Assembly: GCA_022008415.1 (NCBI GenBank)
Contig: JAIRBC010000007.1
Span: forward strand, 62,001-126,000
Length of the DNA stretch: 64,000 nt
Reading direction: 5' to 3'
Source: Cerina litoralis
GTDB taxonomy: Bacteria; Bacteroidota; Bacteroidia; Flavobacteriales; Flavobacteriaceae
The notes beneath the pieces are model-generated. The model was not told where the DNA came from, made no database searches, and saw only the letters and a list, made by a program, of their open reading frames with translations. Position 1 is the stretch's first letter. Every line of letters starts with the position of its first letter. Of the stretch, positions 25,605-34,847 are shown in pieces. The position numbers were made by a program, and so were the translations under genes.

Positions 25605-27866
25605 TTAATCTAATATCGGAAGCCTTAAACAAGGCTCGGGTATACCAAAGCCATCTACCAAAACTTCGATATGGGGCCGGAGTTCCGAACTAAGCCGTTC
25701 TACCCTTTGTTTGATTGCCTTGGATTTTGTTCCTCCCAAATATCCCTGCTCCAAGTACCAGCTGGCATCCTTTTTAATTTCGTGCAGCCCGTAGAGCACG
25801 GCAAGTTTTTGGAACAAGAATCGGGTTTTTCCATCGGCCATACCATCTATAAAATCTGTAAAAGTAGTATAGGCGAGCTCAATGCTATAAGCCTTGCCCA
25901 AGGCCATCAAATGGGTCTGTACCTTTAAGAAGGCTTGGTAGGGTGGCACACCTTTTTTGATATAATCCCGAATTCGCATCGCCAAGGTGTAAGTTAGCCG
26001 CTTGGTGCGATAGTCGAAGGCGTGTTTGTGGAATTTGGGGTCGTATAGATGGTCTTTATCCACTTTATTGGTATAAAGGGGGTTTATGGCGGATAAGCGT
26101 TCTCCAAGTTGGCTGCTGAGCAATTTGAGTACGGAAGATATACCGGAGGTCTCATACTCTGCTTTAAAATCCGATAGCACACCTTTGGCCGCCAATTGCA
26201 TCAACACGGTATTGTCTCCTTCAAAAGTGGTGAAAATATCGACATCACCTTTTAAGTCCGCAATACGATTCTCCATCATATAACCCTTTCCGCCACAGGC
26301 TTCCCTGCACTCCTGTATGGTGTCGTTGCAAAACCAGGTGATCAAGGCCTTGAGGCCTGCTACGTGGGTTTCCAATTTTCTGCTGTCGGTTGAAGCGTCG
26401 CTATAGGTATTAATCATCCGATCCAAGGAAATATGATATACATACGTCTCGGCCACGGCAGGAATAAGCCGCATCTGATGCGTGGGGTAATCCATGATAA
26501 GGTCCTCTTGGATTTTTACATTGTCGCTAAACTGACGACGTTTCAATGCATATTTTACGGCGATGGTCAAGGCCATTTTGGCTCCGCTCAGCGCCCCCTT
26601 GGCCACGCAGATGCGGCCACCGACCAGGGTGCCCAACATGGTAAAAAAACGCTTATTGGGATTTTTAATGTCTGAGTGGTACTTGCCGTCCTTGCCAATG
26701 TCCCCGTATTTGTTCAAAAGGTTTTCTCTTGGCACCTTAACTTGGTCGAACCATATCTTTCCATTGTCTACCCCGTTTAGGCCCAATTTGTACCCATTGT
26801 CCTTTATGGTCACCCCTGGCATCGGTTCGTTCTTGTTGTTTCGAATAGGGACGAGTACTGTATGCACGCCCTCGTTTTTTCCGTTCACGATAAGCTGTGC
26901 AAATACGGAGGCCATGGTAGCGTGCAGGGCATTGCCAATGTATACCTTATTATCATCCTGTCCGGGGGTATGTATTATCAAGCTATCCGACGCTTTGTCG
27001 TAAGTGGCCGTAGTTTTAATGCCCCGAACGTTGGATCCGTGCCGGGATTCGGTCATGGCGAAACACCCCAATAGATTTGCACTACCCGCGTTCCTTAAAT
27101 ATTGATCGTGATGTTTTTTGGTCCCTAGATTTTGTATGCTGCCCCCGAATAACCCAAATTGTACCCCAAACTTTATGGTGAGGCTGCCGTCTACAAACAT
27201 CAATGTTTCAAAAATGGAGGCATAAAGGGACATATCGCCCTTTCCTCCGTACGCCCTGGGATAGGCAATGGCCCCATAGCCCTTATTGCCCAAAATCTGT
27301 ACCTGTTCCAGCACTTTCCTTCGAAAGACCGATTTGTCCCTTTCAATTTTCCAGTTAAAGATGGGATCCGATAAAAATTTCCTGAATCTATCAATTTCCA
27401 TTGCATCATTTCCTTTTAGGATCTTATCGATTTCAGTAGCATCGAAGTAATGGGATGTCCCTTCATGGATCGTTTCCACTTCAAATAGATGCCTGTAGTG
27501 GTTGGGCTGAATGCCCAAATTGACTTCTATTTCCTTGAGGTTTTCATTAAAGGGGCAATCCGCCGCATAATGGCAAACTATTTTTTGACTAAGCGTCGAT
27601 AATGGAAAGGCTTCGCTCTCTACCAATTTTACTCCCGAATTGGAAATGGTCCGCTTCCAATTTTTAATTTCGTTGTCCAAGGGAGGATTTTCCCGATCCA
27701 ACCAACCCAATAGTAAAGCTTTGTCTTCCAGGGTGGGCATGGGGTCGTTTTTAATGGCGCGCCGTACCACCGCCACCTCGGAGATGGATAAGAGGTTGTC
27801 TGCCCAAATCACATAGAAAAATGGAATATAGTTAAGGGTCCCTGGGGAATAGCTTGTTTTTTGCAT
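25605..27866 (-). CDS. Acyl-CoA oxidase/dehydrogenase family enzyme
   Basis: 753 residues, the long acyl-CoA oxidase (ACOX) architecture rather than the ~380-residue dehydrogenase. Motifs include GCFAMTESRHGSNVRGIKTT near 270 (flavin/substrate loop) and HTVLVPIRNNKNEPMPGV, with a C-terminal ACOX-like half containing ECREACGGKGYM and EGDNTVLMQLAAKG. It would oxidise acyl-CoA to trans-2-enoyl-CoA with FAD as the first step of beta-oxidation; whether O2 or an electron-transfer flavoprotein is the acceptor cannot be read from sequence. It is monocistronic, convergent with the DUF2807 gene and divergent from ruvB. The ATG start and length fit the family. No signal peptide. Confidence 0.9.
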   Translation of the reverse strand: MQKTSYSPGTLNYIPFFYVIWADNLLSISEVAVVRRAIKNDPMPTLEDKALLLGWLDRENPPLDNEIKNWKRTISNSGVKLVESEAFPLSTLSQKIVCHYAADCPFNENLKEIEVNLGIQPNHYRHLFEVETIHEGTSHYFDATEIDKILKGNDAMEIDRFRKFLSDPIFNWKIERDKSVFRRKVLEQVQILGNKGYGAIAYPRAYGGKGDMSLYASIFETLMFVDGSLTIKFGVQFGLFGGSIQNLGTKKHHDQYLRNAGSANLLGCFAMTESRHGSNVRGIKTTATYDKASDSLIIHTPGQDDNKVYIGNALHATMASVFAQLIVNGKNEGVHTVLVPIRNNKNEPMPGVTIKDNGYKLGLNGVDNGKIWFDQVKVPRENLLNKYGDIGKDGKYHSDIKNPNKRFFTMLGTLVGGRICVAKGALSGAKMALTIAVKYALKRRQFSDNVKIQEDLIMDYPTHQMRLIPAVAETYVYHISLDRMINTYSDASTDSRKLETHVAGLKALITWFCNDTIQECREACGGKGYMMENRIADLKGDVDIFTTFEGDNTVLMQLAAKGVLSDFKAEYETSGISSVLKLLSSQLGERLSAINPLYTNKVDKDHLYDPKFHKHAFDYRTKRLTYTLAMRIRDYIKKGVPPYQAFLKVQTHLMALGKAYSIELAYTTFTDFIDGMADGKTRFLFQKLAVLYGLHEIKKDASWYLEQGYLGGTKSKAIKQRVERLSSELRPHIEVLVDGFGIPEPCLRLPILD

Positions 27867-28103
27867 AGGTTGAATTTACAAATTTTGATGGGAATTTCCA
27901 TCACACTGGAACGCGTGTTCCGAAACTGCCCCTGCGCTCCCCTCAAGGGATCATTTGTTACTGGCCACAAGAAAGACTCCCGCAATGTTTCCTTTATTTG
28001 GGACTTTCCGATTCCCTACTTATAGAAGGCGGCTGGAAGTGTTGGTGAGACCCGGCATCGAATATTGTAAAAGGAACGGCTATATACTATGCCTAATTTC
28101 CTT

Positions 28104-28111
28104 TATCTTTG
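28104..28111 (+). promoter_or_regulatory. TAnnTTTG box immediately before ruvB (possible leaderless start)
   Basis: TATCTTTG matches the -7 consensus exactly but ends only 5 nt before the ruvB ATG at 28117. Transcription would begin at or next to the start codon. No good TTG was found at the expected distance upstream, so this is tentative. Confidence 0.4.
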
Positions 28112-28116
28112 ATTCT

Positions 28117-29139
28117 ATGAACGAATTCCTAGACCCTTCAGGCGACAACATTTCCCCAGAGGAAATGGATATAGAGCGAGCGTTGCGCCCGATCAGTTTT
28201 GATGATTTTACGGGGCAGGAACAAGTGCTGGAAAATCTCAAGATTTTTGTGCAGGCCGCCAACCAAAGAAACGAGGCATTAGACCATACCCTTTTCCACG
28301 GTCCACCGGGGTTGGGAAAAACTACTTTGGCCCATATCTTGGCCAATGAATTGGGAGTGGGAATCAAGATTACTTCTGGCCCAGTGCTTGACAAGCCAGG
28401 GGATCTGGCGGGGTTGCTCACCAACTTGCAGGATAGGGACGTGTTGTTTATAGACGAGATCCACCGTCTAAGCCCCATAGTGGAAGAGTATCTCTATTCG
28501 GCCATGGAGGATTACAAGATCGATATAATGATCGAGTCCGGACCTAATGCACGCAGCGTACAAATAAATCTAAACCCATTTACCCTTATCGGCGCCACGA
28601 CCAGGTCTGGCCTATTGACATCGCCCATGCGGGCGCGCTTCGGAATTCAGAGCCGGTTGGAATATTATTCCACCGAGCTCCTTTCTACCATTGTGGAACG
28701 GAGTGCTGATATTCTTAAAGTGCCAATTTCCTTGGATGCGGCAATTGAAATTGCCGGTCGTAGCAGGGGTACACCGAGAATATGTAACGCTTTACTAAGA
28801 CGGGTACGCGATTTTGCCCAAATAAAGGGCAACGGCAAGATTGATATGGATATCTCCAAATTTGCCCTAAAAGCCCTCCATGTAGATGTGCATGGCCTGG
28901 ACGAAATGGACAATAAGATCCTCAATACCATCATTGATAAATTCAAGGGCGGACCCGTAGGTATTACCACTTTGGCAACCGCGGTTTCCGAAAGTGCCGA
29001 GACCATTGAGGAGGTGTACGAACCTTTTTTGATCCAACAGGGATTCATAATGCGAACCCCGAGGGGACGGGAAGTAACCGAACTCGCCTATAAGCATTTG
29101 GGCAAGATTAAGGGCGGTGTGCAGCCGGGGTTGTTTTAA
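28117..29139 (+). CDS. ruvB: Holliday junction branch migration helicase RuvB
   Basis: 340 residues from the ATG at 28117, beginning [11 protein letters not shown], the usual flavobacterial N-terminus; the frame extends 54 codons further upstream but that part resembles no RuvB. Walker A is [11 protein letters not shown], Walker B is FIDEIHRL, sensor 1 is GATTRSG and the arginine finger lies in MRARFG. A C-terminal winged helix ends in [14 protein letters not shown]. RuvB forms hexamers that drive branch migration with RuvA, encoded about 14 kb away at 42533 and not linked to it. It is the only complete gene between the acyl-CoA oxidase and the AraC-type regulator. No anomalies in the protein. 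Confidence 0.96.
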   Translation: MNEFLDPSGDNISPEEMDIERALRPISFDDFTGQEQVLENLKIFVQAANQRNEALDHTLFHGPPGLGKTTLAHILANELGVGIKITSGPVLDKPGDLAGLLTNLQDRDVLFIDEIHRLSPIVEEYLYSAMEDYKIDIMIESGPNARSVQINLNPFTLIGATTRSGLLTSPMRARFGIQSRLEYYSTELLSTIVERSADILKVPISLDAAIEIAGRSRGTPRICNALLRRVRDFAQIKGNGKIDMDISKFALKALHVDVHGLDEMDNKILNTIIDKFKGGPVGITTLATAVSESAETIEEVYEPFLIQQGFIMRTPRGREVTELAYKHLGKIKGGVQPGLF

Positions 29140-29418
29140 TGGAGAAAATTATCCCCGCTGGTGCAAGCGCCACGCTTCTCTCATCAACTGTTTATTTTAT
29201 ATTTCTATATAAAATGAAAGTAAACTTTTCCAGCTTATTATCCAGATCGAACAAGAGGCGCCCACCATTGGCCATAATTGGTGAAAAATATAGATAAGGG
29301 CCCTTTGTCCGTGCCAAAATCATCATTTGACCCATTTGTGCCAACTTTTGACCTAAATGTTATAGGTCTGGTTTTAACAATTTTTTGTAAATTAAGGGTG
29401 ACAAAAAATTCATTTCTC

Positions 29419-30528
29419 ATGCCCATTTATATGGATCTTCATTTGATGAATGACTTATCGGCCAAGGTTGTTGCTGAGGCCCATTTAAAGGATTTGGAAT
29501 ACCAGAGTGAGTTCCGTTGTCGAAGTTTAACCTACTGGTTTGATGAAAACAGTGGCAATGCGTTTTGTCTTTTTGAGGCCCCGGATTTAGAAGCCATAAA
29601 TCAGCTCCATATTAAGGCGCATGGTGTGGAGCCGAGCCGTATTATCGAAGTGAACGAAAGTAAGGTAAGGTCTTTTTTGGGAAGGATACATGATCCTGAA
29701 GTATGGTACGATATTGAAAATCCCAACCTCAAGGTCTTCGAGGATACCGCTTTCCGGATTCTTATCTATATCGCTACGCAGGATGCTGGACTTTTGCGGT
29801 TTAGTCTTGGTAAGGATCAGGCCGAGCAATTGATTTTATTTCGAAACGAAATTATCAGAAAAGAACTGGAAAATCACAAAGGCCGCGAAGTTGAAATGGT
29901 CGATAAGGGCTTTTTGGCTTCCTTTGTATCGGGGGTTGATGCTGTAAACTGTGCCTTGGAGATTCAAAAAAAGACATCGTTATTGGTTAAGGAACTGGAG
30001 CTGCGAATTGGAATCCATGCCGGAATGCCAGTTGCGCAAAGCGAGGAGCTTTTTGGGGACACCCTTACCGTGACGCGCCGACTGGCCGCCATAGCAAGAA
30101 AATTCCAGATCATACTGTCATCACATTTGGGCAAATTGTGCAAGGAGGATTTCCCAGAGGGAGATTACGCCCCAAGCCATCTGTGGTTTATGGATCCCAA
30201 GGAAGAAATTATTTTGGAACAATTAATGGATACCTTGGAAGCACACTGGCAGGATCCGTTATTCGGGATAAACGACTATTGCCGTAAAGTGGGTATTAGC
30301 AAATCCCAGCTGTACAGAAAATGTATTGCCCTTACCGGTATGTCCCCCAATAGCTGGTTGCGGGAGTACCGGCTCCTAAAATCACTCGACCTACTTAAAT
30401 TGGACAACAACATTACCGAAACCACCTACTCTTCCGGGTTTAGCAGCCCTTCTTACTTCACCAAATGTTTTCATAAAAGGTTTGGGTTACAGCCCATAAA
30501 CTATCATAAGGAAGCGGCGCATAATTAA
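29419..30528 (+). CDS. Three-domain regulator: DUF4242 + degenerate cyclase-like + AraC HTH
   Basis: 369 residues from the ATG at 29419; an in-frame TTG 47 codons upstream adds unrelated sequence. Residues 1-85 (MPIYMDLHLMNDLSAKVVAEAH, then LFEAPDLEAINQLHIKAHGV) match DUF4242, the SCO4226-like nickel-binding ferredoxin fold. Residues about 105-245 resemble a class III nucleotidyl cyclase catalytic domain (REVEMVDKGFLASF, then LELRIGIHAGMPVAQ, then FGDTLTVTRRLAAIA). The usual first metal Asp (FTDIV-type) is absent, so catalysis is doubtful and ligand binding is more likely. Residues about 260-369 are an AraC-type double helix-turn-helix (INDYCRKVGISKSQLYRKC, then SGFSSPSYFTKCFHKRFG). A cytoplasmic transcription regulator is inferred. 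It precedes the exported dehydratase/aldolase cluster and could control it. Confidence 0.85.
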   Translation: MPIYMDLHLMNDLSAKVVAEAHLKDLEYQSEFRCRSLTYWFDENSGNAFCLFEAPDLEAINQLHIKAHGVEPSRIIEVNESKVRSFLGRIHDPEVWYDIENPNLKVFEDTAFRILIYIATQDAGLLRFSLGKDQAEQLILFRNEIIRKELENHKGREVEMVDKGFLASFVSGVDAVNCALEIQKKTSLLVKELELRIGIHAGMPVAQSEELFGDTLTVTRRLAAIARKFQIILSSHLGKLCKEDFPEGDYAPSHLWFMDPKEEIILEQLMDTLEAHWQDPLFGINDYCRKVGISKSQLYRKCIALTGMSPNSWLREYRLLKSLDLLKLDNNITETTYSSGFSSPSYFTKCFHKRFGLQPINYHKEAAHN

Positions 30529-31092
30529 TAAATCCTTCTTGGGGCAACCCCTCGTTATTAAAATAAGACTTTATTTATTTACGATCAGCCGTAGGCCATA
30601 CGCAAGTAAAAAGCACAAAGTGGGTGCATAGCGTTGCCGGTCTACTACACCTAAACCCACCTCCGGTCAGAATCAAAACCCATCCATCTTTAGTCGACCA
30701 CCGTCTAGTTTACCAACGATTTATAAAGTTGGGACTACTTCTACGATATCATCGGGTGGTCTCCGGTGTACTACTCTAAATCCTAAAATCGTGTTTGTTA
30801 GGTGTATGGGCCTATTCAATTATTCGTTCGATTTTTCATTTGATACGCAAAAAGGGCGAAATGGAGCTTTCCCAAAATGCCAAAATTGAGCCATAATTAC
30901 CAAATCTTGACTTATTCGTCATATAAATTGGGAATAGGATATTCTAATTTTATTACAAAGTCGATTAGGTCCCCCACTTGAATATATTCAAACATTTAGT
31001 CCATTGGAATTCTATTATCGGATGAATTCCTACAGTACCCGTTATGTCTTGATTGTTATTGGGTCGGGTAAGAAGTATAAGCACTGAGTTTA
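30529..31092. other. Intergenic region with possible decayed coding fragments
   Basis: No intact gene. On the minus strand, 30640-30790 contains two short related stretches (near 30783-30763 and 30658-30637) that match at about 18 of 22 bases with one gap and can read GFRVV and GFRCSR in different frames. The downstream one also lies in an open frame reading GLGVVDRQRYAPTLCFLLAY. The rest is AT-rich. This may be a fossil gene or a dispersed intergenic repeat. Confidence 0.35.
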
Positions 31093-31788
31093 ATGCAAAA
31101 ATTTATTATCATGAAAAATTTTGGAAACAAAAAAATGGAAATCTTCCATTTTATCAAAAACTATGGGAAAAGGGAATCGGTTGGAAGCCCGATTGGAGCA
31201 CCGAAAATCGTTTTCCTATGGATAGTCCTTTTATTGGGACTCCTGATCGGATGCCAAACTTCCGATGACGATGAGCCCCAATTGGAGCCTTACCAGTCCG
31301 AATTGGACCAGCTAAAGGCAGCTATGGAACCCTACAAGGATTTTGACAAGGCCGTGGCCGATGGCTACGATATAGATGCTACCGGTTACCGGACGGGTAT
31401 GGGCCATCATTATGTAAAGCTAGATCTTGTGGACGGTTCATTTGATCTGCTGCAACCCGAAAATCTGCTCTATGTGCCCGATAAAGATGGCAAAATGCAA
31501 TTTGTGGCCGTGGAATATGTGGTTCCCATAGCGGATATGGACCACCCGCAGCCTGCACCGGAAGGGTTTACCGGAAGTCGGGACGTTTGGGCCATAAATA
31601 CGGAATTCAATATGTGGACCCTCCATGCCTGGATCGAAATGGATAATCCGAACGGCGTATTCGACCCCATGAATCCGGGAATCCCTGAAATCAAGGAAAA
31701 TAAGGTGAAATTGCTCCGCCAAGATCCCGGACGCACATTGCCACCAATCCAGCGACATCCGCCTAAAGTTCCTGGCTCCCCAGAATAA
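31093..31788 (+). CDS. Lipoprotein of unknown function (GMGHHY family)
   Basis: 231 residues; the function is not recognised. A lipoprotein signal has hydrophobic core FLWIVLLLGLLIGC, with lipid Cys at residue 54 if the first ATG is used. ATGs at codons 7 and 15 would shorten the N-terminus and are as plausible. The mature part has a recognisable pattern: YKDFDKAVADGYDIDATGY, then TGMGHHYVK, then LLQPENLLYVPDKDGKMQFVAVEYVVP, EGFTGSRDVWAIN and WTLHAWIEMDNPNGVF. I recall similar extracytoplasmic proteins in Actinobacteria and haloarchaea, with conserved His, Glu and Trp residues that could form a metal or ligand site. It is monocistronic with a terminator downstream. Confidence 0.75.
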   Translation: MQKFIIMKNFGNKKMEIFHFIKNYGKRESVGSPIGAPKIVFLWIVLLLGLLIGCQTSDDDEPQLEPYQSELDQLKAAMEPYKDFDKAVADGYDIDATGYRTGMGHHYVKLDLVDGSFDLLQPENLLYVPDKDGKMQFVAVEYVVPIADMDHPQPAPEGFTGSRDVWAINTEFNMWTLHAWIEMDNPNGVFDPMNPGIPEIKENKVKLLRQDPGRTLPPIQRHPPKVPGSPE

Positions 31789-31903
31789 TTTGGATCAGCT
31801 CTTATAAATTGTGCTGATGGGGATTTAGAAGTAATAGCTACTCAAAGTAGCTCAAAGCGGTTCTCAGAAAAAAGATTTCCCCAATTTTAATTAGTCATGA
31901 AAT

Positions 31904-31935
31904 TCGCCCAGAAACAATTTCTGGGCGATTTTTTT
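31904..31935 (+). terminator. Intrinsic terminator after the lipoprotein gene
   Basis: TCGCCCAGAAA-CAA-TTTCTGGGCGA is a perfect 11-bp stem followed directly by seven T. It lies 116 bp after the lipoprotein stop and before the dehydratase promoter region. Confidence 0.9.
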
Positions 31936-32064
31936 GTGGAACGAAGCGAAAAATATCCACGAGTTCCTCGGAAACCTATCTTTTTCTTCCAAAAAAACCA
32001 TAAATTTAGTAACTGAAGATCAGTAGCCTTAATTCCTTGTTTCTGGAACTTGTTTAATTCTTTT

Positions 32065-32072
32065 TATGTTTG
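32065..32072 (+). promoter_or_regulatory. Promoter -7 box of the dehydratase/aldolase cluster
   Basis: TATGTTTG fits TAnnTTTG and lies 86 bp before the dehydratase ATG. TTG words occur at 32037 and 32050 but neither has the ideal spacing. It is the best promoter candidate between the terminator at 31904-31935 and the cluster. Confidence 0.45.
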
Positions 32073-32158
32073 CGGACCATAAAACAATTTCAGATCGGTG
32101 GGTATAAACAAATTTAAATTTTTGTGCGACAACCGTAATAATTAAACTTCTAAACTAG

Positions 32159-33658
32159 ATGAAAACCAATTTACAGCACCTAATTGCAAAGAATAAAAAA
32201 GAGGAAGAAAACTATAAGGTTTCCAGACAGGCCGAGATAGATAATCCTAGAACTTCCGATAACCGCCGCAGTTTTTTAAAGAAGACCGCCTTGGGAGGTA
32301 TTGGGCTTTCCAGCTTTATGGGCTATTCCTTTGAGGATACCGTTTCGGAGACCACTTCCAAGGTAAGCCGTTCCTCGGCCCCATCCGAATTGAAGATTAC
32401 CGACATGCGCTATGCCCTGACGGGTGTCATGGGAGGTACGGCCATTATCCGTATAGACACTAACCAGGATATCTACGGGCTGGGAGAGGTAAGGGACGCG
32501 GCGGACGTAAAGTATGCCCTTATGCTCAAAAGCCGTATCCTGGGTCACAATCCCTGCAATGTGGAAAAAATCTTTAAGAGCATCAAACAGTTCGGTGGGC
32601 CTTCCCGACAGGCGGGTGGTGTTTGTGCTGTGGAAATGGCCCTCTGGGATATCTGTGGCAAGGCCTACAATGTTCCCGCTTGGCAATTGTTGGGCGGCAG
32701 ATATAGGGACAAGGTAAGGATGTACGCCGATACCCCCGAAGCAGGGTCTCCGGAAGAACAAAAGAAACTCATAGAATACCGCACCAAAGATCAGGGATAT
32801 ACTTGGCTTAAAATGGATGTTTCAATTGGGGAGCTCAAAGGGAAACCCGGTACTTTGGTAAACGGAAAATTCTGGGAAGATTCCAAGGGTAATCTGAACC
32901 AATGGGGCGATCAAAGGGATTTTATGAACTATGGCAATACCATGCACCCGTTTACCCAAATACAGATTACCGAAAAAGGGCTCGAAGAACTGGCCCAAAT
33001 CGTAGATAATGTCAGGAGTATGGTCGGCTACGAAATACCGATTTCTACGGACCACTACGGTCATTTTGATCTCAATAACGGTATCCGGTTGGCCCGTGCC
33101 CTTGAAAAATATAGGTTGGCCTGGTTCGAGGATATGGTACCGTGGCAATACACGAGGGAATGGCGAACAATCTCGGAGGCTATAGAAACGCCAACATGTA
33201 CGGGGGAGGATATCTATTTGTTGAAGGATTTTAAGCCGTTGATCGATAGCAGGGCCGTGGATATTATTCACCCGGATCTGGCGTCTTCGGGCGGACTGTT
33301 GGAGACCAAGCGGATCGGGGATTACGCGGAGGAGCATGGGATCGCTATGGCGATGCACCAAGCGGGTACCCCGGTTTCCTTTATGGCCAACGTGCACTGC
33401 GCCGCCGCCACCCAGAACTTTCTGGCCTTGGAACATCATTCCGTGGACATTCCTTGGTGGGAGGATCTTGTGACCACCGTAGGCGGATTTAAAATGATCG
33501 ACAAGGGCTTCGCCACAGTTCCTTTGACCGCTCCCGGACTTGGGATTGAACTGAACGAGGAAATGGTGAAAAAACATCTGGATCCCAGGGACAAGTCGTT
33601 TTTTAAACCTACCGAGGAATGGAATGAGCTACGCTCCCATGACCGAACCTACAGCTAG
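32159..33658 (+). CDS. Enolase-superfamily sugar-acid dehydratase/racemase with Tat-type signal
   Basis: 499 residues. A twin-arginine-like signal NRRSFLKKTALGGIGLSS (about 35-52) follows a long polar N-terminus and suggests export of a folded, metal-bearing enzyme. The enzyme part is mandelate racemase/muconate lactonizing type. The candidate base Lys is in WLKMDVS (about 218), metal carboxylates are in STDHYGHFD (about 297), WFEDMVPW (about 324) and TGEDIY (about 350), and a His-Asp dyad is formed by IIHPDLASSGG and AMHQAGTPV (His about 399). These fit dehydration or epimerisation of an aldonic acid; the substrate is not predictable. It is first of a four-gene cluster with an RraA-like aldolase, a DUF4440 lipoprotein and a BASS transporter. 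Confidence 0.88.
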   Translation: MKTNLQHLIAKNKKEEENYKVSRQAEIDNPRTSDNRRSFLKKTALGGIGLSSFMGYSFEDTVSETTSKVSRSSAPSELKITDMRYALTGVMGGTAIIRIDTNQDIYGLGEVRDAADVKYALMLKSRILGHNPCNVEKIFKSIKQFGGPSRQAGGVCAVEMALWDICGKAYNVPAWQLLGGRYRDKVRMYADTPEAGSPEEQKKLIEYRTKDQGYTWLKMDVSIGELKGKPGTLVNGKFWEDSKGNLNQWGDQRDFMNYGNTMHPFTQIQITEKGLEELAQIVDNVRSMVGYEIPISTDHYGHFDLNNGIRLARALEKYRLAWFEDMVPWQYTREWRTISEAIETPTCTGEDIYLLKDFKPLIDSRAVDIIHPDLASSGGLLETKRIGDYAEEHGIAMAMHQAGTPVSFMANVHCAAATQNFLALEHHSVDIPWWEDLVTTVGGFKMIDKGFATVPLTAPGLGIELNEEMVKKHLDPRDKSFFKPTEEWNELRSHDRTYS

Positions 33659-33862
33659 TGTCCGGCTATAAAGTCCGAGTACTGCGTTACGCTCGTTTTT
33701 AAAACAGTTTATTCAACTAAACTTCGGGGGTAACTTCCGGGAATGTTCGGTAGTTTAACCATATCCTTTTAGTCAAAAATTTGATATATTGCCTATTCCC
33801 TTTGCCCGAAATAATAATTGATGAATTTTTAAACATACTCTAATCAACCATACCCTGAAATT

Positions 33863-34795
33863 ATGAACAAAAGAACAATACTTATGGCAGTGTGCCTATT
33901 TTCCCTATGCGCTGTCGAAGCGCAGCAGGTAGCCTCCTCCCCGGACTATATAAAGACTTTGACCTCCCAATGGAAAGGAGAACGATTCGAAGATGGCCGC
34001 CCAAAGGTGTCCGACGCCATTTTAAAGCGCCTTAAAAATGTAGCTATCGAGGAAGCTTGGGGTTACTTACGAGGCCATGGATATAACAATCAGTACGAAG
34101 GGGACTGGCAGATCATCCATCCGGACAGTCCTATGACCGGAAGGGTGGTCACAGCTCAGTATATGCCATTGAGACCCGATTTTAAGGAGGTTGTCAAAAT
34201 ACAAGGAGCTGCCGAAAAACGGGATACCATAGGGGGCAGTAATTCTTGGCCCATAGAAATCCTGCAACCCGGGGATGTATATGTGGCCGATGGATACGGA
34301 CGGGTCATAGACGGAACGTTGATCGGATCCAATTTGGGAAATGCCATCTATGCTAATTCCCGGAACGGGGTCATATTCGACGCCGGGGTCCGAGATCTGG
34401 GAGGGCTAAGGAATATCAAAGGTTTTAACGGATGGATTCGCGGGGACGATCCATCCTATCTTCAGGAGGAGATGCTCACCTCCATCAATACCCCTATCCG
34501 GATTGGGAGGGCCATCGTATTACCGGGCGACGTAGTGTTGGCCAATCGATTTGGCACCATTTTTATTCCGGCCTTTTTGGTGGACGGATTGGTATTGTCT
34601 TCAGAAGTTGTCGCTTTGAGGGATCAATTCGGGTTTCAGCGCCTGCGTGAGAAAAAGTATACCCCGGGACAGATCGATACAAAATGGACCGATGCCATAA
34701 AAAAAGATTTTCGGGATTGGGTAGATGCCTATCCCGATAACAAGTTGCCAATGACCCGCAAAGAGCTCAACGATTACCTGAATGCCCATAAATAG
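33863..34795 (+). CDS. Exported RraA/HMG-aldolase-like protein
   Basis: 310 residues. A Sec signal peptide (MNKRTILMAVCLFSLCAVEAQ) is followed by an RraA fold: LQPGDVYVADGYGRVIDGTLIG (about 133-155), AIYANSRNGVIFDAGVRDLGG with the conserved Arg-Asp near 176-177, then IRIGRAIVLPGDVVLANRFG. RraA homologues are either class II pyruvate aldolases (4-hydroxy-4-methyl-2-oxoglutarate type), which use the Arg and Asp, or RNase E regulators. The Arg-Asp motif and the export signal favour an aldolase or related lyase in the periplasm. Cytoplasmic location is normal for this family, so the signal peptide is notable. It lies 204 bp after the dehydratase and probably acts on its 2-keto-3-deoxy product (inference). 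Confidence 0.85.
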   Translation: MNKRTILMAVCLFSLCAVEAQQVASSPDYIKTLTSQWKGERFEDGRPKVSDAILKRLKNVAIEEAWGYLRGHGYNNQYEGDWQIIHPDSPMTGRVVTAQYMPLRPDFKEVVKIQGAAEKRDTIGGSNSWPIEILQPGDVYVADGYGRVIDGTLIGSNLGNAIYANSRNGVIFDAGVRDLGGLRNIKGFNGWIRGDDPSYLQEEMLTSINTPIRIGRAIVLPGDVVLANRFGTIFIPAFLVDGLVLSSEVVALRDQFGFQRLREKKYTPGQIDTKWTDAIKKDFRDWVDAYPDNKLPMTRKELNDYLNAHK

Positions 34796-34847
34796 AAAGA
34801 GGAAAACCCAAATTAAACGTTAATTTTATTGATTAAAACCAAAACGA

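Noticed and set aside
27955-28116. N-terminal 54-codon extension of ruvB
   Set aside because: The extension resembles no RuvB and runs through the putative promoter; the ATG at 28117 gives the standard 340-residue protein.
29350-29368. GACCTA-N7-TAGGTC dyad upstream of the AraC-type regulator as an autoregulatory operator
   Set aside because: The arms are only 6 bp, it occurs once, and no promoter could be placed around it.
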